64,000 nt of DNA from Alitta virens. Lineage: Eukaryota; Annelida; Polychaeta; Phyllodocida; Nereididae. The notes beneath the pieces were generated by a model. The model had not been told where the DNA came from, searched no databases, and saw nothing but the letters and a program-made list of their open reading frames with translations. The stretch's first letter is position 1. Each line of letters starts with the position of its first letter. Of the stretch, positions 1 through 10,462 are shown in pieces. The DNA is taken from assembly GCA_932294295.1 (NCBI GenBank), contig OW028580.1:29948396-30012395 (forward strand). Direction: 5' to 3'. Position numbers and translations under genes: made by a program.

Positions 1-589
1 CAAGGTGGCCGTTATTGACTTCACATTGTCCCGGCTCAGCAAAGGTTGGTTTAAGTAGTCTGGATCAGATTTCCGTCCATGCAGGTTGTAAGGAAATTTA
101 GATGTTTTTAACCGGTGTTAATTTGATATGTATTCTACTTTCAGATGGATGTCACATCTGTACTGATCTGTCAGCTGACCCGACACTTTTTGAAGGTCAT
201 GGTGATTATCAGTTTGACATATACCGCCTCATGAAAGAAGAAAATGGGTAAGTCAATGTATGGTTTAAAAAGACTGCTGTTTATCTTCATCTATGATCTT
301 GCATTGTACTAAGTGTGATCATTTGCACTAAGTTACTTAACTAAATTGTGCACCATTTGATTTCAGAAATTCCTGGAACGAATTTAATCCCTACAGTAAT
401 GTCTTATGGCTGCACTACTTGGCTGACAAGCTCTTGAAAGACAAAGTGTATGACCAACCAAATCTACAGCACAAAGCTCTCTCTAAGCTCTTGTCAAAAT
501 TCTTACGCTCTGCCCTTGAATATCAGAGTGCCCTTAACATTGTTCAAGAATGTGAACTGTTTTCTATATTGGAAGAAACTTTATCATGA
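1..589 (+). CDS. HASPIN: haspin kinase, 3' terminal exons (partial)
   Basis: C-terminal end of the atypical Ser/Thr kinase haspin, which phosphorylates histone H3 Thr3 in mitosis. Three exons fit: 1-44 (VIDFTLSRL, the haspin counterpart of the kinase DFG region), 145-247 and 367-589, with donors at 45 and 248 and acceptors ending at 144 and 366. The phases agree (the 44/145 junction splits a GAT codon, the 247/367 junction a GGA codon). Diagnostic strings are GDYQFDIYRLM and PYSNVLWLHYL, characteristic of the haspin C-lobe. The stop is TGA at 587-589. The upstream part of the gene, including most of the kinase fold, lies outside the window. This is the only clearly host gene here. Confidence 0.93.
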
Positions 590-1704
590 CCAGAAAAGTG
601 GATGTTGGAACAATCATTGATATTCGTCTCAAACCTTCGTGCCATGTGAACCTTGACAGGAATTTTATGTTAAATCATGTTAGCAAAGATTTCATCTTTA
701 ATATTTCTGATCATTTGTGATTATTCTAAATCATCATAATAAGTGTGTGTTAATTACAACAGTTTGATTAATACACAACAGTGTATGTAAACATTGTTAA
801 TTTGTCAGGGTATCTTAATTCTTACAAGGGATTTGTTTTATAAGAAATTTTAAGGTGTGCATTTGTTTTTATAAAATATTTTCCTTTTTTTTTTAAGGAT
901 GTTTGATTAAAGTATCATGAAATGACTGTATACAAAGGTGATTGTTTCGAAACTTAATTTGTTTAAAGCTTGGCGCGACTACTGTATCACAAGTGTCTGG
1001 GACCATAAAATGTTCTGGCGAAGGTTTTATATGAGGACATCTACAACATGGAATAATGCCGTTACAAATTGAATTCTCCACAGACAACTATATTCTACTC
1101 AAAGTTTGGTGTGTACAAGGGATGGTACCTGTAAGTAGGGTTGACTCTAATGTGAGTTAACCATTTACAAATTTATGAATGCATTTTTAGAGAAACTATA
1201 GACTTGTGGAACAGTTTGTTTGAAAATGCCTTGACAGCAGCAGCATGTGACTTTCATTCAAGTTCTCTATATATCGGTTAATATTTGCCTAACTTCTCAG
1301 TGTGTCATCAGAACTTGATGGGTGATGAAAATGCTTATTATTGGTAGCATGTGACTTTCATTTGATGCAATTTGTTTTGTGTTGTATTCTCAATACATGA
1401 CTTTAAGTCGGTGCATGATTGGATGATTGGTCTAGCTGGTCAATTTAATAACCAGGACGTGTGGCAATTTCAGTAAGCAGACTTTCATCTATACGTAAGT
1501 CAAAATGTCAGTTGAGGACATTGCAAGAATTTGATGTGGACGAACACCTAATTTTGACTGATTACATGTACGGTGTAATATTATAGATCTAATGTAAGGT
1601 GAATCTATGGGAACTCAATATTTATTAAATATCGAAAAAACTGGTCAAGTCTTTTACTGAAGTGAGCTTGACAACTATCTCTTGATGTAATTTGGATGAG
1701 TTGT
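590..1704. other. haspin 3' UTR and intergenic DNA
   Basis: No coding region, RNA gene or repeat recognised. The proximal part is presumably haspin 3' untranslated sequence, AT-rich with several poly-T runs. I did not find a convincing AATAAA within 300 bases of the stop. Confidence 0.5.
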
Positions 1705-1727
1705 TAAGTTTCTTTACTTAAAATACG

Positions 1728-1876
1728 AAACCCAAAACCACTTTAGGACTCGACATCGTCGGGTTCAATTCATCGTCGATAATATAATTAAATTAGCGTG
1801 GCTACCACAGCGCCGTCTACCGTATCACTCCTTCGCGCATGCGCGCCAACTCCTAGACCGCCATATTTTGATTTGA
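1728..1876 (+). repeat. left inverted terminal repeat of DIRS element
   Basis: Matches the reverse complement of 7033-7181 over its full length. It contains a CGCGCATGCGCG palindrome resembling an NRF1 site, which could contribute to promoter activity (inference). Confidence 0.92.
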
Positions 1877-1939
1877 CGAAGAAGATTGACACGCTCTGCA
1901 AAGAGCTAGGGTTCTTATAAGTCTTTTTAACACATATTT

Positions 1940-3394
1940 ATGGTATATTTCACAGCCGGTTTCCTGGGAAAACTATCTAACGAACGTTTAGTATGTTTCA
2001 GATGGATTCGCCAAGACGTAATAAAAGCGTCTCAGAGAAAAGAACGACGTCGCAGCGCCAGCAGGCATCATGGCCGTGACGACGTGGGTCGTACAGATAG
2101 ACGACGGAGCGAAGCGACAGAACGACGTTCCAGGTCTCACAGCAAGTCTTCACTACGCTCTAGATCACCTCCAATGAACAGTAGACATTGAGAGCAGACT
2201 GTGAGTAGTGCAAACGCTTTAATTCTAAATCCTGATGGCCCTGAGGAGGACAGGAAAATGGACCATGTTGTGCGATTGTTAACCGAGGTAGCCCAAGCCC
2301 AGAACCTCTCCACAACTTCACAGTCCTCTCTATCTGAACTATGCAAACAGCTGCAAATTAAATCGTATAAAGAGAGGGCTACGCAGGCCATGATTGCGGC
2401 TGGAGTCGCTCCCCCTGATGGCATCAGACCCCACACTCGGCCAGCCTTGTGCAACCCCAAACAGACTTCTGAAGTACGGGGTATTGCTTTCCCACTGGGG
2501 GAAATGATTGTGTCCAGAGTAGTAGACTCTTGGCGCTCCATGGCAGGGCTTAGGGGACAGGAATCCTGGCACCCTGATTGGGACTTTCCCCCTTCCAACC
2601 CGAACAAGATGAACAAAATGGTGCCCAAACCTTGTGTAAACATGGCGGACTACAGCTTTACCCCCAATGAGTTCCTATGTGCAAAGCCGCTTAAGTCTGA
2701 AGAGGCAATTGGGGAGAAAACCTCACCGGCCTCGCTACCTCTATCTAGATTAGAGGAGTGGGAAAACACTATATCATCAAGCCTTGGTATTATTAATATG
2801 GTTGATATATTTTCTTCTTCCCTCAACGCAGATATGAAGGCCATGTGGGACTGCCTGGATTCCTACACTGAGAACACGCTACCACCAGACTTAGTGAACC
2901 TCCATGGGGAAAGGCACCGAATCCAAGCAGATGCCGAAAGCAGAGCCAGAGCTCTCCAACATCTCACAGCAATGGTAACTTGGCTGCTAGCGGAAACGAT
3001 CAGCGTGAGAAGGGATCACCTGTTGAAACCCTCCAACCTAAGTGAACCATCCAGAGATGTCCTCAGAATGCAACCTTTTGGAGGCCCCTTCCTGTTCGGC
3101 GGTCGCTCTGACGACCTTCTCCACAGGGACTCTGACAGGAGAACTGCCTCCATGGTGTTACAGATAAACGACCACCTGTTCACCAAGAAACATGAAGGCC
3201 AACGGAGACAGCCCATCAAGAGCGCTAGCAGAGGGATGGGATCCTCCACCAAGCCTGCTACCTCAACCAGTAGTTCCACCTACCCCTCCCAGGGGAAACA
3301 GTCTTTTCGGGGTGGCGGAAGAGGGAACTTCCAGAAAAGAGGCCGCTCCTCCTATGCTTCGTCGCAGCGAGGAGGAAAACAGTACCCCAAATGA
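1940..3394 (+). pseudogene. DIRS Gag-like ORF with one in-frame stop
   Basis: One reading frame runs from ATG 1940 to 3394 but is cut by TGA at 2189-2191. The part before the stop is Arg/Ser-rich (repeated RRS and RSRS). The part after it is the larger Gag-like region and ends in a Gly/Arg-rich basic tail (GGGRGNFQKRGRSS) suited to nucleic acid binding. The stop is in the context CAT-TGA-GAG; a C-to-T change at a methylated CpG could explain it (inference). The end overlaps the start of the RT frame at 3192. Translation could also start downstream of the stop at ATG 2258. Confidence 0.75.
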
Positions 3395-5342
3395 CCCTGT
3401 TTGGGCCGCACGGCTCCCACTTGCACCAGTTCAAAGTCACAACGTTATGTTCACGCAAGTAGGAGCCAGACTGCACCATTTTTGGAAGTGTTGGGAAACA
3501 CTAGGGGCAAAACGTTCGGTGGTGGACATTCTACAAAACGGTTTAAAATGGGAGTTCACGGAAGAACCATTACTAAGACGCACACCGTGGACTGCACAGT
3601 TGCACATGTCCTTAAAGAAACTACAGGTCTTCAGAGAAGTGATAGACTCTCTTCTCCTGAAGGGAGCAGTGGAAGAAGTAAAAAATCCTGCCTCGGAAGG
3701 ACATTACTCAATCCTGTTCCTACGACCAAAACCTTCAGGGGAATGGCGCCCCATCATCGACCTGAAACAGCTAAACACAATAATAGTGAACCAGACATTC
3801 AGAATGGAATCCGCCAGGACGATCCAACACGCAATGGAAGCAGGTCAATGGGCGTGTTCCGTAGATTTAACAGATGCCTACTATCATGTTCCTGTACACC
3901 CTCGGTTCAGGAAGTACCTAAGATTCGCAATAGGAGGGAAAGCCTACCAGTTCATAGCTCTCCCTTTTGGATTGGTAATAGCTCCGAGAATTTTTACCAT
4001 GATTATGCTGGAGATAGCAAAGGTGTTGAGGAACCAAGGGGTCAATATTCACCAGTATCTCGACGACTGGCTCATAAAGAACAACGATCCAGAATCCCTA
4101 TCTGGTCAGGTACTGGCCCTCCTACTACTTCTAGAACAGTTAGGACTGGTAGTCAACCTGAAGAAGTCAGAGTTATCTCCAAGCCAACACTTCGAGTTTG
4201 TAGGAGTCCTATACGACCTAGCAGAGGGTCGAGCGTACCCCCCGACCACCAGGGTGGAGAAAATACGGACATTGACCTCAACGTTTCTCAACAGTTCGGA
4301 AGCACCAGCCGGGCAGTGGTTATCTTTGATCGGACTCCTAGGATCCGTCACGGACCAGGTACCACTCGGAAGACTGCATGTTCGTCCACTACAGCTTCAC
4401 CTACAAGAGTGGTGGAATCTATCTCAACCACGTCAAACGTCAGTCCCCGTTTCAGTCGACATCAAGACCCACATCCGCTGGTGGACCCAGTCGAATGCCC
4501 TGAGCGTGGGTGTACCACTTCAACCTGTCTGTCCGCAGGAGACGATTTACACCGATGCATCCGAAGCGGGGTGGGGAGCACACTGGAACGGCAGGGAAAT
4601 TTCAGGGAAATGGGTGCCCTACCGGCTCCACCACATCAATGTCCTGGAGATGATGGCAGTGACTCATGCGATCACACAGTTCGGACCTCTACTACATGGG
4701 AAACATGTTCTCATAGCTACGGACAACACATCAGTCCTAGCGTACATCAACCACCAAGGCGGAACGAGGTCAGCCCCACTAATGGAAGAAACCACACACC
4801 TCTTCAAGTCAGCTCAACAGCACAACATCACGCTGAAAGCCAGACACATTCCGGGGCGTCTGAATGTCCTAGCAGACAAACTGAGCCGCACCGACCAAGT
4901 CCTCCCCACAGAGTGGTCACTTCACCCCGATGTACTGAAAATGGTGTGGGAGAAATGGTGGACACCCATGGTGGACTTGTTTGCCACGAAAGAGAACAAC
5001 AAGCTGTCATCTTACGTGAGCCCCATTCCGGACGGGTACGCTATGGCCGTAGACGCCCTCTCCATGAACTGGGACAACCTCCTAGCCTATGCGTATCCCC
5101 CGACAGGACTAGTCGCCAAAGTCATTCAGAAACTGAAAACGCACAGGTGCAAGATGATTCTGATAGCACCATACTGGCCGGAGAAACCGTGGTTCCCCGA
5201 TTTGCTCCAGCTCCAAACCTCAGAACCATTACAACTGCCTGCCAGGGCCGACCTCCTGAAACAGCCAAAGAAGCCCATCTTCCACCTAAATCCGGCATTG
5301 TTAAACCTTCACGCGTGGAATCTATTCAGCGAGCGGTGCTAG
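3192..5342 (+). CDS. DIRS reverse transcriptase / RNase H polyprotein
   Basis: 716-residue uninterrupted frame starting ATG 3192, overlapping the Gag tail. It copies element RNA into DNA and degrades the template. The RT palm is visible: CSVDLTDAYYHVPV (motif A), FIALPFGLVIAPRIF (motif B) and IHQYLDDWLIK (the YLDD catalytic box). RNase H follows with YTDASEAGWGAHW, LEMMAVTHAI and ATDNTSVLAYI. The C-terminal 150 residues (WWTPMVDLFATKEN, MILIAPYWPEKPWF) match the region that DIRS elements carry after RNase H, described in the family as methyltransferase-like. The recombinase frame overlaps its end. No frameshift or internal stop was seen, so it may be functional. Confidence 0.93.
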   Translation: MKANGDSPSRALAEGWDPPPSLLPQPVVPPTPPRGNSLFGVAEEGTSRKEAAPPMLRRSEEENSTPNDPVWAARLPLAPVQSHNVMFTQVGARLHHFWKCWETLGAKRSVVDILQNGLKWEFTEEPLLRRTPWTAQLHMSLKKLQVFREVIDSLLLKGAVEEVKNPASEGHYSILFLRPKPSGEWRPIIDLKQLNTIIVNQTFRMESARTIQHAMEAGQWACSVDLTDAYYHVPVHPRFRKYLRFAIGGKAYQFIALPFGLVIAPRIFTMIMLEIAKVLRNQGVNIHQYLDDWLIKNNDPESLSGQVLALLLLLEQLGLVVNLKKSELSPSQHFEFVGVLYDLAEGRAYPPTTRVEKIRTLTSTFLNSSEAPAGQWLSLIGLLGSVTDQVPLGRLHVRPLQLHLQEWWNLSQPRQTSVPVSVDIKTHIRWWTQSNALSVGVPLQPVCPQETIYTDASEAGWGAHWNGREISGKWVPYRLHHINVLEMMAVTHAITQFGPLLHGKHVLIATDNTSVLAYINHQGGTRSAPLMEETTHLFKSAQQHNITLKARHIPGRLNVLADKLSRTDQVLPTEWSLHPDVLKMVWEKWWTPMVDLFATKENNKLSSYVSPIPDGYAMAVDALSMNWDNLLAYAYPPTGLVAKVIQKLKTHRCKMILIAPYWPEKPWFPDLLQLQTSEPLQLPARADLLKQPKKPIFHLNPALLNLHAWNLFSERC

Positions 5343-6397
5343 AACAAGGCTTCTCTAGTAATGTAGCTGAACACGTCACCCAGTCTGTCTGCGCCTCGTC
5401 CAGGAAAGTGTATGAAACGAGATGGTCCTACTTCTCTGAATGGTGCGTGGCACTTCTCATAGACCCGCCTAAAGCCACGGTCCAACAAGTCGCCAATTTC
5501 CTGTTACACCTGTCCACAGACAAGAATTCCAGCCTGTCGACTATTAAGGGCTACAGAACTGCTATTGCCAAAGTATTGTCCTATGACAGTGGGGTCAACA
5601 TCTCATCCCACCAGGTGATTTCTGATCTCATCGGGGCGCTGGAGCATAACAAACCCAAGACCGGACACAAGTTTCCGAAATGGGACCTATGCTTAGTTCT
5701 AGCGTACCTAAATAAACCTCCTTATGAACCGTTGGGCTCGGCGGACCTGAAAAGCCTCACCTTCAAGACGGTCTTCCTACTATGGCTGGCCTCGGGGGCC
5801 AGAAGGAGTGAAATGCATGCCCTCGACATCAAGAGGGTCACACATTACGAAAACTGGAAGGTGGTACGACTGGCCCCAAACCCTCAGTTCCTAGCCAAGA
5901 ATTTTAACTACAGCACGGGGAAAAGGAACTTTGATGGTTTCCTGATCGAAGCACTCCAACATAGGTTGGGTCCTAACCTGCAGGAGGAAAACAAGCTGTG
6001 CCCAGTCCGAGCTCTTCGCTACTACCTGGACCGAACAAACAGCTTAAGAGGAACCGCCACTCAGCTCTTCATATCGCTGAATAACAGAGAAGACCGGGCC
6101 ATAAGCAAGAACACTTTGGCCTCCTGGGTTAAGTCTTTGATCTGCAATGCCTACAAAGAATGCCCTACGTCAACAACCTCCACTCCCAAGATCTCTTCCC
6201 ACGAAATCAGAGCTCTAGCCATGTCAACTGCTTTCTATGGCAATGTGGCCATGGATGATATCCTTAGTGCAGGCAGATGGGCCAGTCAAACAACTTTCAC
6301 TAGCTTCTACCTGAGAGACGTCGCTACAGACCTGGAAGGCATCTACCAACTCGGGCCCGTGGTCACTGCTCAGAAGGTCATCTCGAAGCCCTCCTAA
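5280..6397 (+). CDS. DIRS tyrosine recombinase
   Basis: Tyrosine recombinase that would integrate the circular DNA intermediate. The frame is open back to 3401, but recombinase-like sequence begins only near 5280; everything upstream is the alternate frame of the RT gene, so the true start is uncertain and may depend on frameshifting or an internal start. Catalytic landmarks: Arg in LASGARRSEMHAL, the His-x-x-Arg pair in SSHEIRALAMS, and GRWAS...FTSFYLRDV with the presumed nucleophilic Tyr. The N-terminal core-binding region includes SRKVYETRWSYFSEWC and LSTIKGYRTAIAKV. Intact to the stop at 6397. Confidence 0.9.
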
Positions 6398-6897
6398 CAA
6401 CCTACAACAGCAGAGGGGGGGGGGGACATCCGAGAGGGAAATGACTGAGGAAGATCTGGCCGAACACTGTACGGAGTGGAGAGGAACCAACCTTCCTGAC
6501 CTGGTGAGCATCCTTATTCATAATCTCTTTAGGATAAGTACCAGCCGAGTCAGTAAGGTAAAGAGGCTATCTATATATATATATATATATATATCCACAG
6601 TCACCCATGAACAACCCGGCACGAATCCGTATTCGGAAGGGGTTTGAAATTCATAGGGAAGGTAAGGAGGGATGGGAGTGTGGTTGTCTCCCCCTTCAAA
6701 GAAAACCCTCCTTACTTGCAGAAATGGAAACTACTTCCTACAACCTGCACCAAAATTCCTACATCTGGTACATAAGGATGCTTGTCCTATCACATCCTGT
6801 GCCAAATTAGGGACCACCGCTACCGTTCACTCCGCTCAACTAAACCAAGACTTTTTAGACTTATACTCTGCCCACCATCCGGTTCAGGTAATTCTGT
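6398..6897. other. DIRS 3' noncoding region
   Basis: Between the recombinase stop and the internal complementary region. It contains a G run (6415-6425) and a TA dinucleotide tract (about 6573-6592). No gene supported. Confidence 0.6.
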
Positions 6898-6995
6898 CCT
6901 AAAGTGGTTTTGGGTTTCGTATTTTAAGTAAAGAAACTTACTAAAATTTTAGTAATTTCTATGTTTCTTTACATCTAATACAAACCCAAAACCAC
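6898..6995 (+). repeat. DIRS internal complementary region
   Basis: 6898-6944 is the reverse complement of the outer left end (1705-1750), and 6945-6995 is the reverse complement of the outer right end (about 7172-7225). In DIRS replication this template joins the two termini, so it fixes the element ends near 1705 and 7225. Confidence 0.9.
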
Positions 6996-7032
6996 GGAAC
7001 ATTCCCTCCCACCTCCCCGCTATATTTACCAC

Positions 7033-7181
7033 TCAAATCAAAATATGGCGGTCTGGGAGTTGGCGCGCATGCGCGAAGGAGTGATACGGTAGACGGCGCT
7101 GTGGTAGCCACGCTAATTTAATTATATTATCGACGATGAATTGAACCCGACGATGTCGAGTCCTAAAGTGGTTTTGGGTTT
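7033..7181 (-). repeat. right inverted terminal repeat of DIRS element
   Basis: Reverse complement of 1728-1876. About 40 bases outside it (7182-7225) are the terminus mirrored in the internal complementary region. Confidence 0.92.
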
Positions 7182-7225
7182 GTATTAGATGTAAAGAAAC
7201 ATAGAAATTACTAAAATTTTAGTAA

Positions 7226-7622
7226 ATTAGTGGTTCTTTGTAGGCTTACTCGGCTGGGATAAGTAAAGAACTCGCACATGGGGGTAACTCATGAATGTGC
7301 AACATGGTGTAGACTCCTCTGTCTACCAATCGACCCTTACAGGCAGCAAGAACGACTAAGACGATGTCTCATCTTTTCTATCCTGGGTGACTGTTACTGT
7401 GTTGGCCACTAGGGGTGGAGGTATCTTGAATGCGGAAAACATACAAAGTGCAGTGTAATGCCATTAATACTTGCTAAACTAGAGGTTAAACGTCCATTTC
7501 CAGTATATGAGGGTTGGATGCCTTTGTGAGCATGCCTGGTTTGAGTGAGGTCTTGTTTTACGATGAGGTCTTTCATGTCCTTGTTAATTTTGTCCATCTG
7601 TTGCTCATTTTGAAGGTAGGAG
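7226..7622. other. intergenic, nothing recognised
   Basis: No supported gene or repeat between the DIRS element and the TTCGGCC-rich element. Confidence 0.5.
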
Positions 7623-8462
7623 GTCGTTTCGGCCTTGAGCCTGTTCGGCCTCGCCAAAAACAAGTCGGTTCGGCTTTTTAGCGAAGTCAAAAACAAGACA
7701 GTTCGGCCGTTTAATTGAGTTGTTTCGGCCTTCTGCTTTTTTAAGTGCAATCTAGAATGAAAGGAATCGGTTTCCATTGATAAAGGAATAGAGAAAGAAT
7801 TGAATGCAAGTGGAAATGCTTTGTGATATTACTTGAAATAATAAAGAAATAATAAAGACCATTGATAAAGGAATAGAGAAAGAATTGAATGCAATTAGAA
7901 ATGCTTTGTGATATTACTTGAAATAATAAAGAAACAACTTTGTGATATTACTTGAATTGAATGCAATTGGAAATGCTTTGATATTACTTGAAGAATGTGA
8001 AACACAAATAAAACTAACATTTATATTTGTTTTAATTTATATTTTATTTACTAATAAATTTGTGTAGAATATATAATCTATTTAGATAAAAAACTAAATA
8101 TTAATACACATTTCACATGGCCTCCTAAAACATTCAGCAATATTTAAGATAATATTCCCCAAAGATATTACCAAATTATTTGCACAATATTTAAATTGTC
8201 ATGTAAATTGATATTATGTCAATATATGGAGAAAAGATTGTCACATTATAAAAGTGTGGACCCTAGAAAAGCCTGCAGAAATATTATAAATTATATTAAT
8301 TAGTAAATAAACTCGTCAAAATAATTTTAAGTATTTTTTGGCGGCCGGCCGAACCGGGTCTGTTCGGCTTCAATGCTAAAGTATAGGGAGCCGAACCGAC
8401 TTGTTTCGTAGGCCGAATCGAGTCATTTCGGCCTGGCCGAACTGCTCGAAGGCCGAAACGAC
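7623..8462. mobile_element. non-autonomous element with TTCGGCC-rich inverted ends
   Basis: Both ends start GTCGTTTCGGCCTT in inverse orientation (7623 inward and 8462 inward) and share further matching blocks (GTTCGGCC, AACAAGTCGGTTCGGCT). The heptamer TTCGGCC or its complement recurs many times within about 130 bp of each end, like subterminal transposase-binding arrays of DNA transposons. The 600-bp centre is very AT-rich and noncoding. No clean target duplication is visible, so the family is not assigned. Confidence 0.65.
7777..7990 (+). repeat. tandem repeat inside the TTCGGCC element
   Basis: A roughly 80-base unit (ttgataaaggaatagagaaa... to ...aataataaagaa) is present at about 7777-7855 and 7861-7935, with a shorter third partial copy to about 7990. 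Confidence 0.8.
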
Positions 8463-9314
8463 TAGCATTCATTTTGAAGACCTTGTGAATTTAGCATACA
8501 CTGGGATTGTAGTGCCTTTCAATTGTTTCGCACTACAATTGTGCCAATTGTGCCGGGCGCAGGCAAACGGAGCCCTTTGTTACGTAGCCTATTATGTACT
8601 TTGTAAAAATTCGGACTCCGACGTCCTGCGCCTGACTTGGATTACCTTGATTAAATGAAATATACGTGCTCGGAGTGTGCCCAACTCCAACCCACTTCTC
8701 AGAGCACAACATGAACTTAAGGGGGGTTTTCACATAGCCGGTTTTCCTGGTGAAGCCGTATTGCTCTCGTAGAATTACGTAATATTGCACAAAATTGGGC
8801 GTCCGTACCGCAACCGTGGTTATCAGAAAGTTGTCGTAGAAGACTGAACACACTTACTCGATTCCTAGCAGCCGTCCCTGAATCAAGAACAACCGCCAAT
8901 ATTGACGGATGTTTTGCTCATGAATGTTCGAAAATTCCATAGAAAACTTGCGGGTAATTGTTTATAGTTAGCAACCGTAGTCAAGCCGTTGTTGCCATAG
9001 AGGCACTCGTGGCATACGCCAAGTCACACATGAGACACTCGTAGAAGCCGGCGGGTTAACCGTCCCACACGTGGGTGTCAAGAACCCGGCGGGAGAGGTA
9101 CGTGTGTGACGATTAAACCTTCGGCTTCTACATGTGCACTCACGTGTACCACGGATAAGTCGCCGGTTTCTACGTATAGAAAAATCAATACCTACTTACG
9201 CTACGTGTGACTCAAGTGTGCCACGAGTAAGTCACCAGCTGCTACGTTAACGACCAGCAGTATATAATCATTCGCAGTGAGGTTAACTTCATTCACACCT
9301 TTGCCTTTGATAGA

Positions 9315-9504
9315 GGGCGGGGGCCTAGCTTAGAGGTAGCGCTCTGGGCTTCCAACCACTGGGTCCCGGGTTCGATTCCCGGTCGAGCCTAAGTTAGATG
9401 GCTGTTTCCTCCTTCGTCTCATTGCCATGGTCCCTGCCTGTCCTAATTAGCCCAACAGGTGCAAAAATACAGGATGTAAAGCCCTAATCACAAGCAAACA
9501 AATC
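9315..9504 (+). mobile_element. tRNA-derived SINE
   Basis: 190-bp insertion flanked by a 13-bp direct repeat TGCCTTTGATAGA (9302-9314 and 9505-9517). Its head resembles a tRNA, with an A-box-like TAGCTTAGAGGTAGCG and a B-box GGTTCGATTCC in a perfect T-arm (CCGGG/CCCGG). The anticodon loop would read CTTCCAA, as in Gly-TCC. Acceptor and anticodon stems are imperfect, so it is a SINE head rather than a working tRNA. The body ends A-rich. Confidence 0.88.
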
Positions 9505-9587
9505 TGCCTTTGATAGAAACTGATTGACCTCGCCGTATTCTTCTCTGCTGCTGTTGCTGTTTGCTGTTTCAACTTTACCTTTTCACC

Positions 9588-10170
9588 ATGGGACCTAAGA
9601 AGAGATGCAATGTTGGAAAGAAAAAAGTCACAGAAGAAGAGCCTTCTGCACTTGCCTCTGGGGAAGAATTATTTGAATCTAAAGAATCCAGTGTTCCTGC
9701 AGTTCTTTCTAGTCCTGCCAGTTGTACTTATTACGCTCCTACCTAGTCTCCTGTCAGGTCTTTTGCCAAGTCTCCTGCCAGGTCTTCTGCCAGGTCTTCT
9801 GCCTAGTCCACTGCCAAGTACCCAAGAAGAAGATGATGATAGTGATGCCAGTGATTTCCTGCCACCCAGGCCTCCTCTGCCACTGCTCCTGCTCCTGCTG
9901 CATCTCAGAAGAAGCCAAGAAGAAAGACTGAGAAGCTTTTTCTACCTCTCAATGATGAGCAAGACATCGCTGACTGGTACCGGGAGAATGACATATTCTA
10001 TGACAGGACCAGAAGTGACTACAAGGATCATCAGAGGAAGATGAAGCTCATCGAGGACAAGGCACAGACCCTCAGTGTCCCCTGTACGGGGCTACAGTTG
10101 AAGACCTGGGTTGAGTCAATCAGAACCAGTGCTAGGAAGCTCATCAAGCAGGGTCCTTCTGGTACATGAA
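9588..10170 (+). pseudogene. Harbinger accessory MADF/Myb-like protein, frameshifted
   Basis: Starts at ATG 9588 (basic N-terminus), then passes a tandem repeat of the type ctgccaggtcttctgc (9740-9815) that breaks the frame. A third frame at 9930-10165 encodes LNDEQDIADWYRENDIFYDR and DYKDHQRKMKLIEDKA, the helical MADF/Myb-like signature of the second protein in Harbinger elements. That protein is known in the family to help the transposase bind the ends and enter the nucleus. No single frame covers the gene now. Confidence 0.7.
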
Positions 10171-10462
10171 AAAGGCCATACATTATTTTGGAGTTTTCTT
10201 GTTTTTTCTACTGGAATATTTACTGCAACAGGAAGAGGAACAGGAATAGGATAAGGTGATTACTTCTTGAGACATCTGAGTCATAAGGAAGAACGAGATC
10301 ATCGGCTGGCTCATGTTGAGCAGAGGCGAACTGGCAGGAACATTGTCACTGGCAGACAGCAAGGATCCCACTGAAGGAGGGTTCAAGGAAGAAGAACCAG
10401 GCACCACTGGTGAAGAAGAAGCTCCTGCAGGCAGGGTTGTTTTGTGAAATCTTGCAGGCTTC

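Larger units (their letters stand above)
1705..7225 (+). mobile_element. DIRS-type tyrosine-recombinase retrotransposon
   Basis: About 5.5 kb element with DIRS architecture: inverted terminal repeats (1728-1876 and 7033-7181, about 149 bp with one difference noticed), and an internal complementary region (6898-6995) that reproduces, in inverse order, the outer ends of both termini. It encodes overlapping Gag-like, RT/RNase H and tyrosine recombinase frames. DIRS elements replicate through a circular intermediate and integrate by recombinase, so no target duplication is expected. The RT and recombinase frames look intact; the Gag frame has one internal stop. Confidence 0.93.

Noticed and set aside
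3401..5280. first 600 residues of the 998-residue frame overlapping the DIRS RT
   Set aside because: Low-complexity Ser/Thr/Arg-rich translation of the RT gene in another frame; RT motifs are in the overlapping frame. Only the recombinase end is real.
9320..9395. tRNA gene (Gly-TCC-like)
   Set aside because: The T arm is perfect, but acceptor and anticodon stems have mismatches and the sequence is the head of a 190-bp insertion flanked by 13-bp direct repeats, so it is a SINE.
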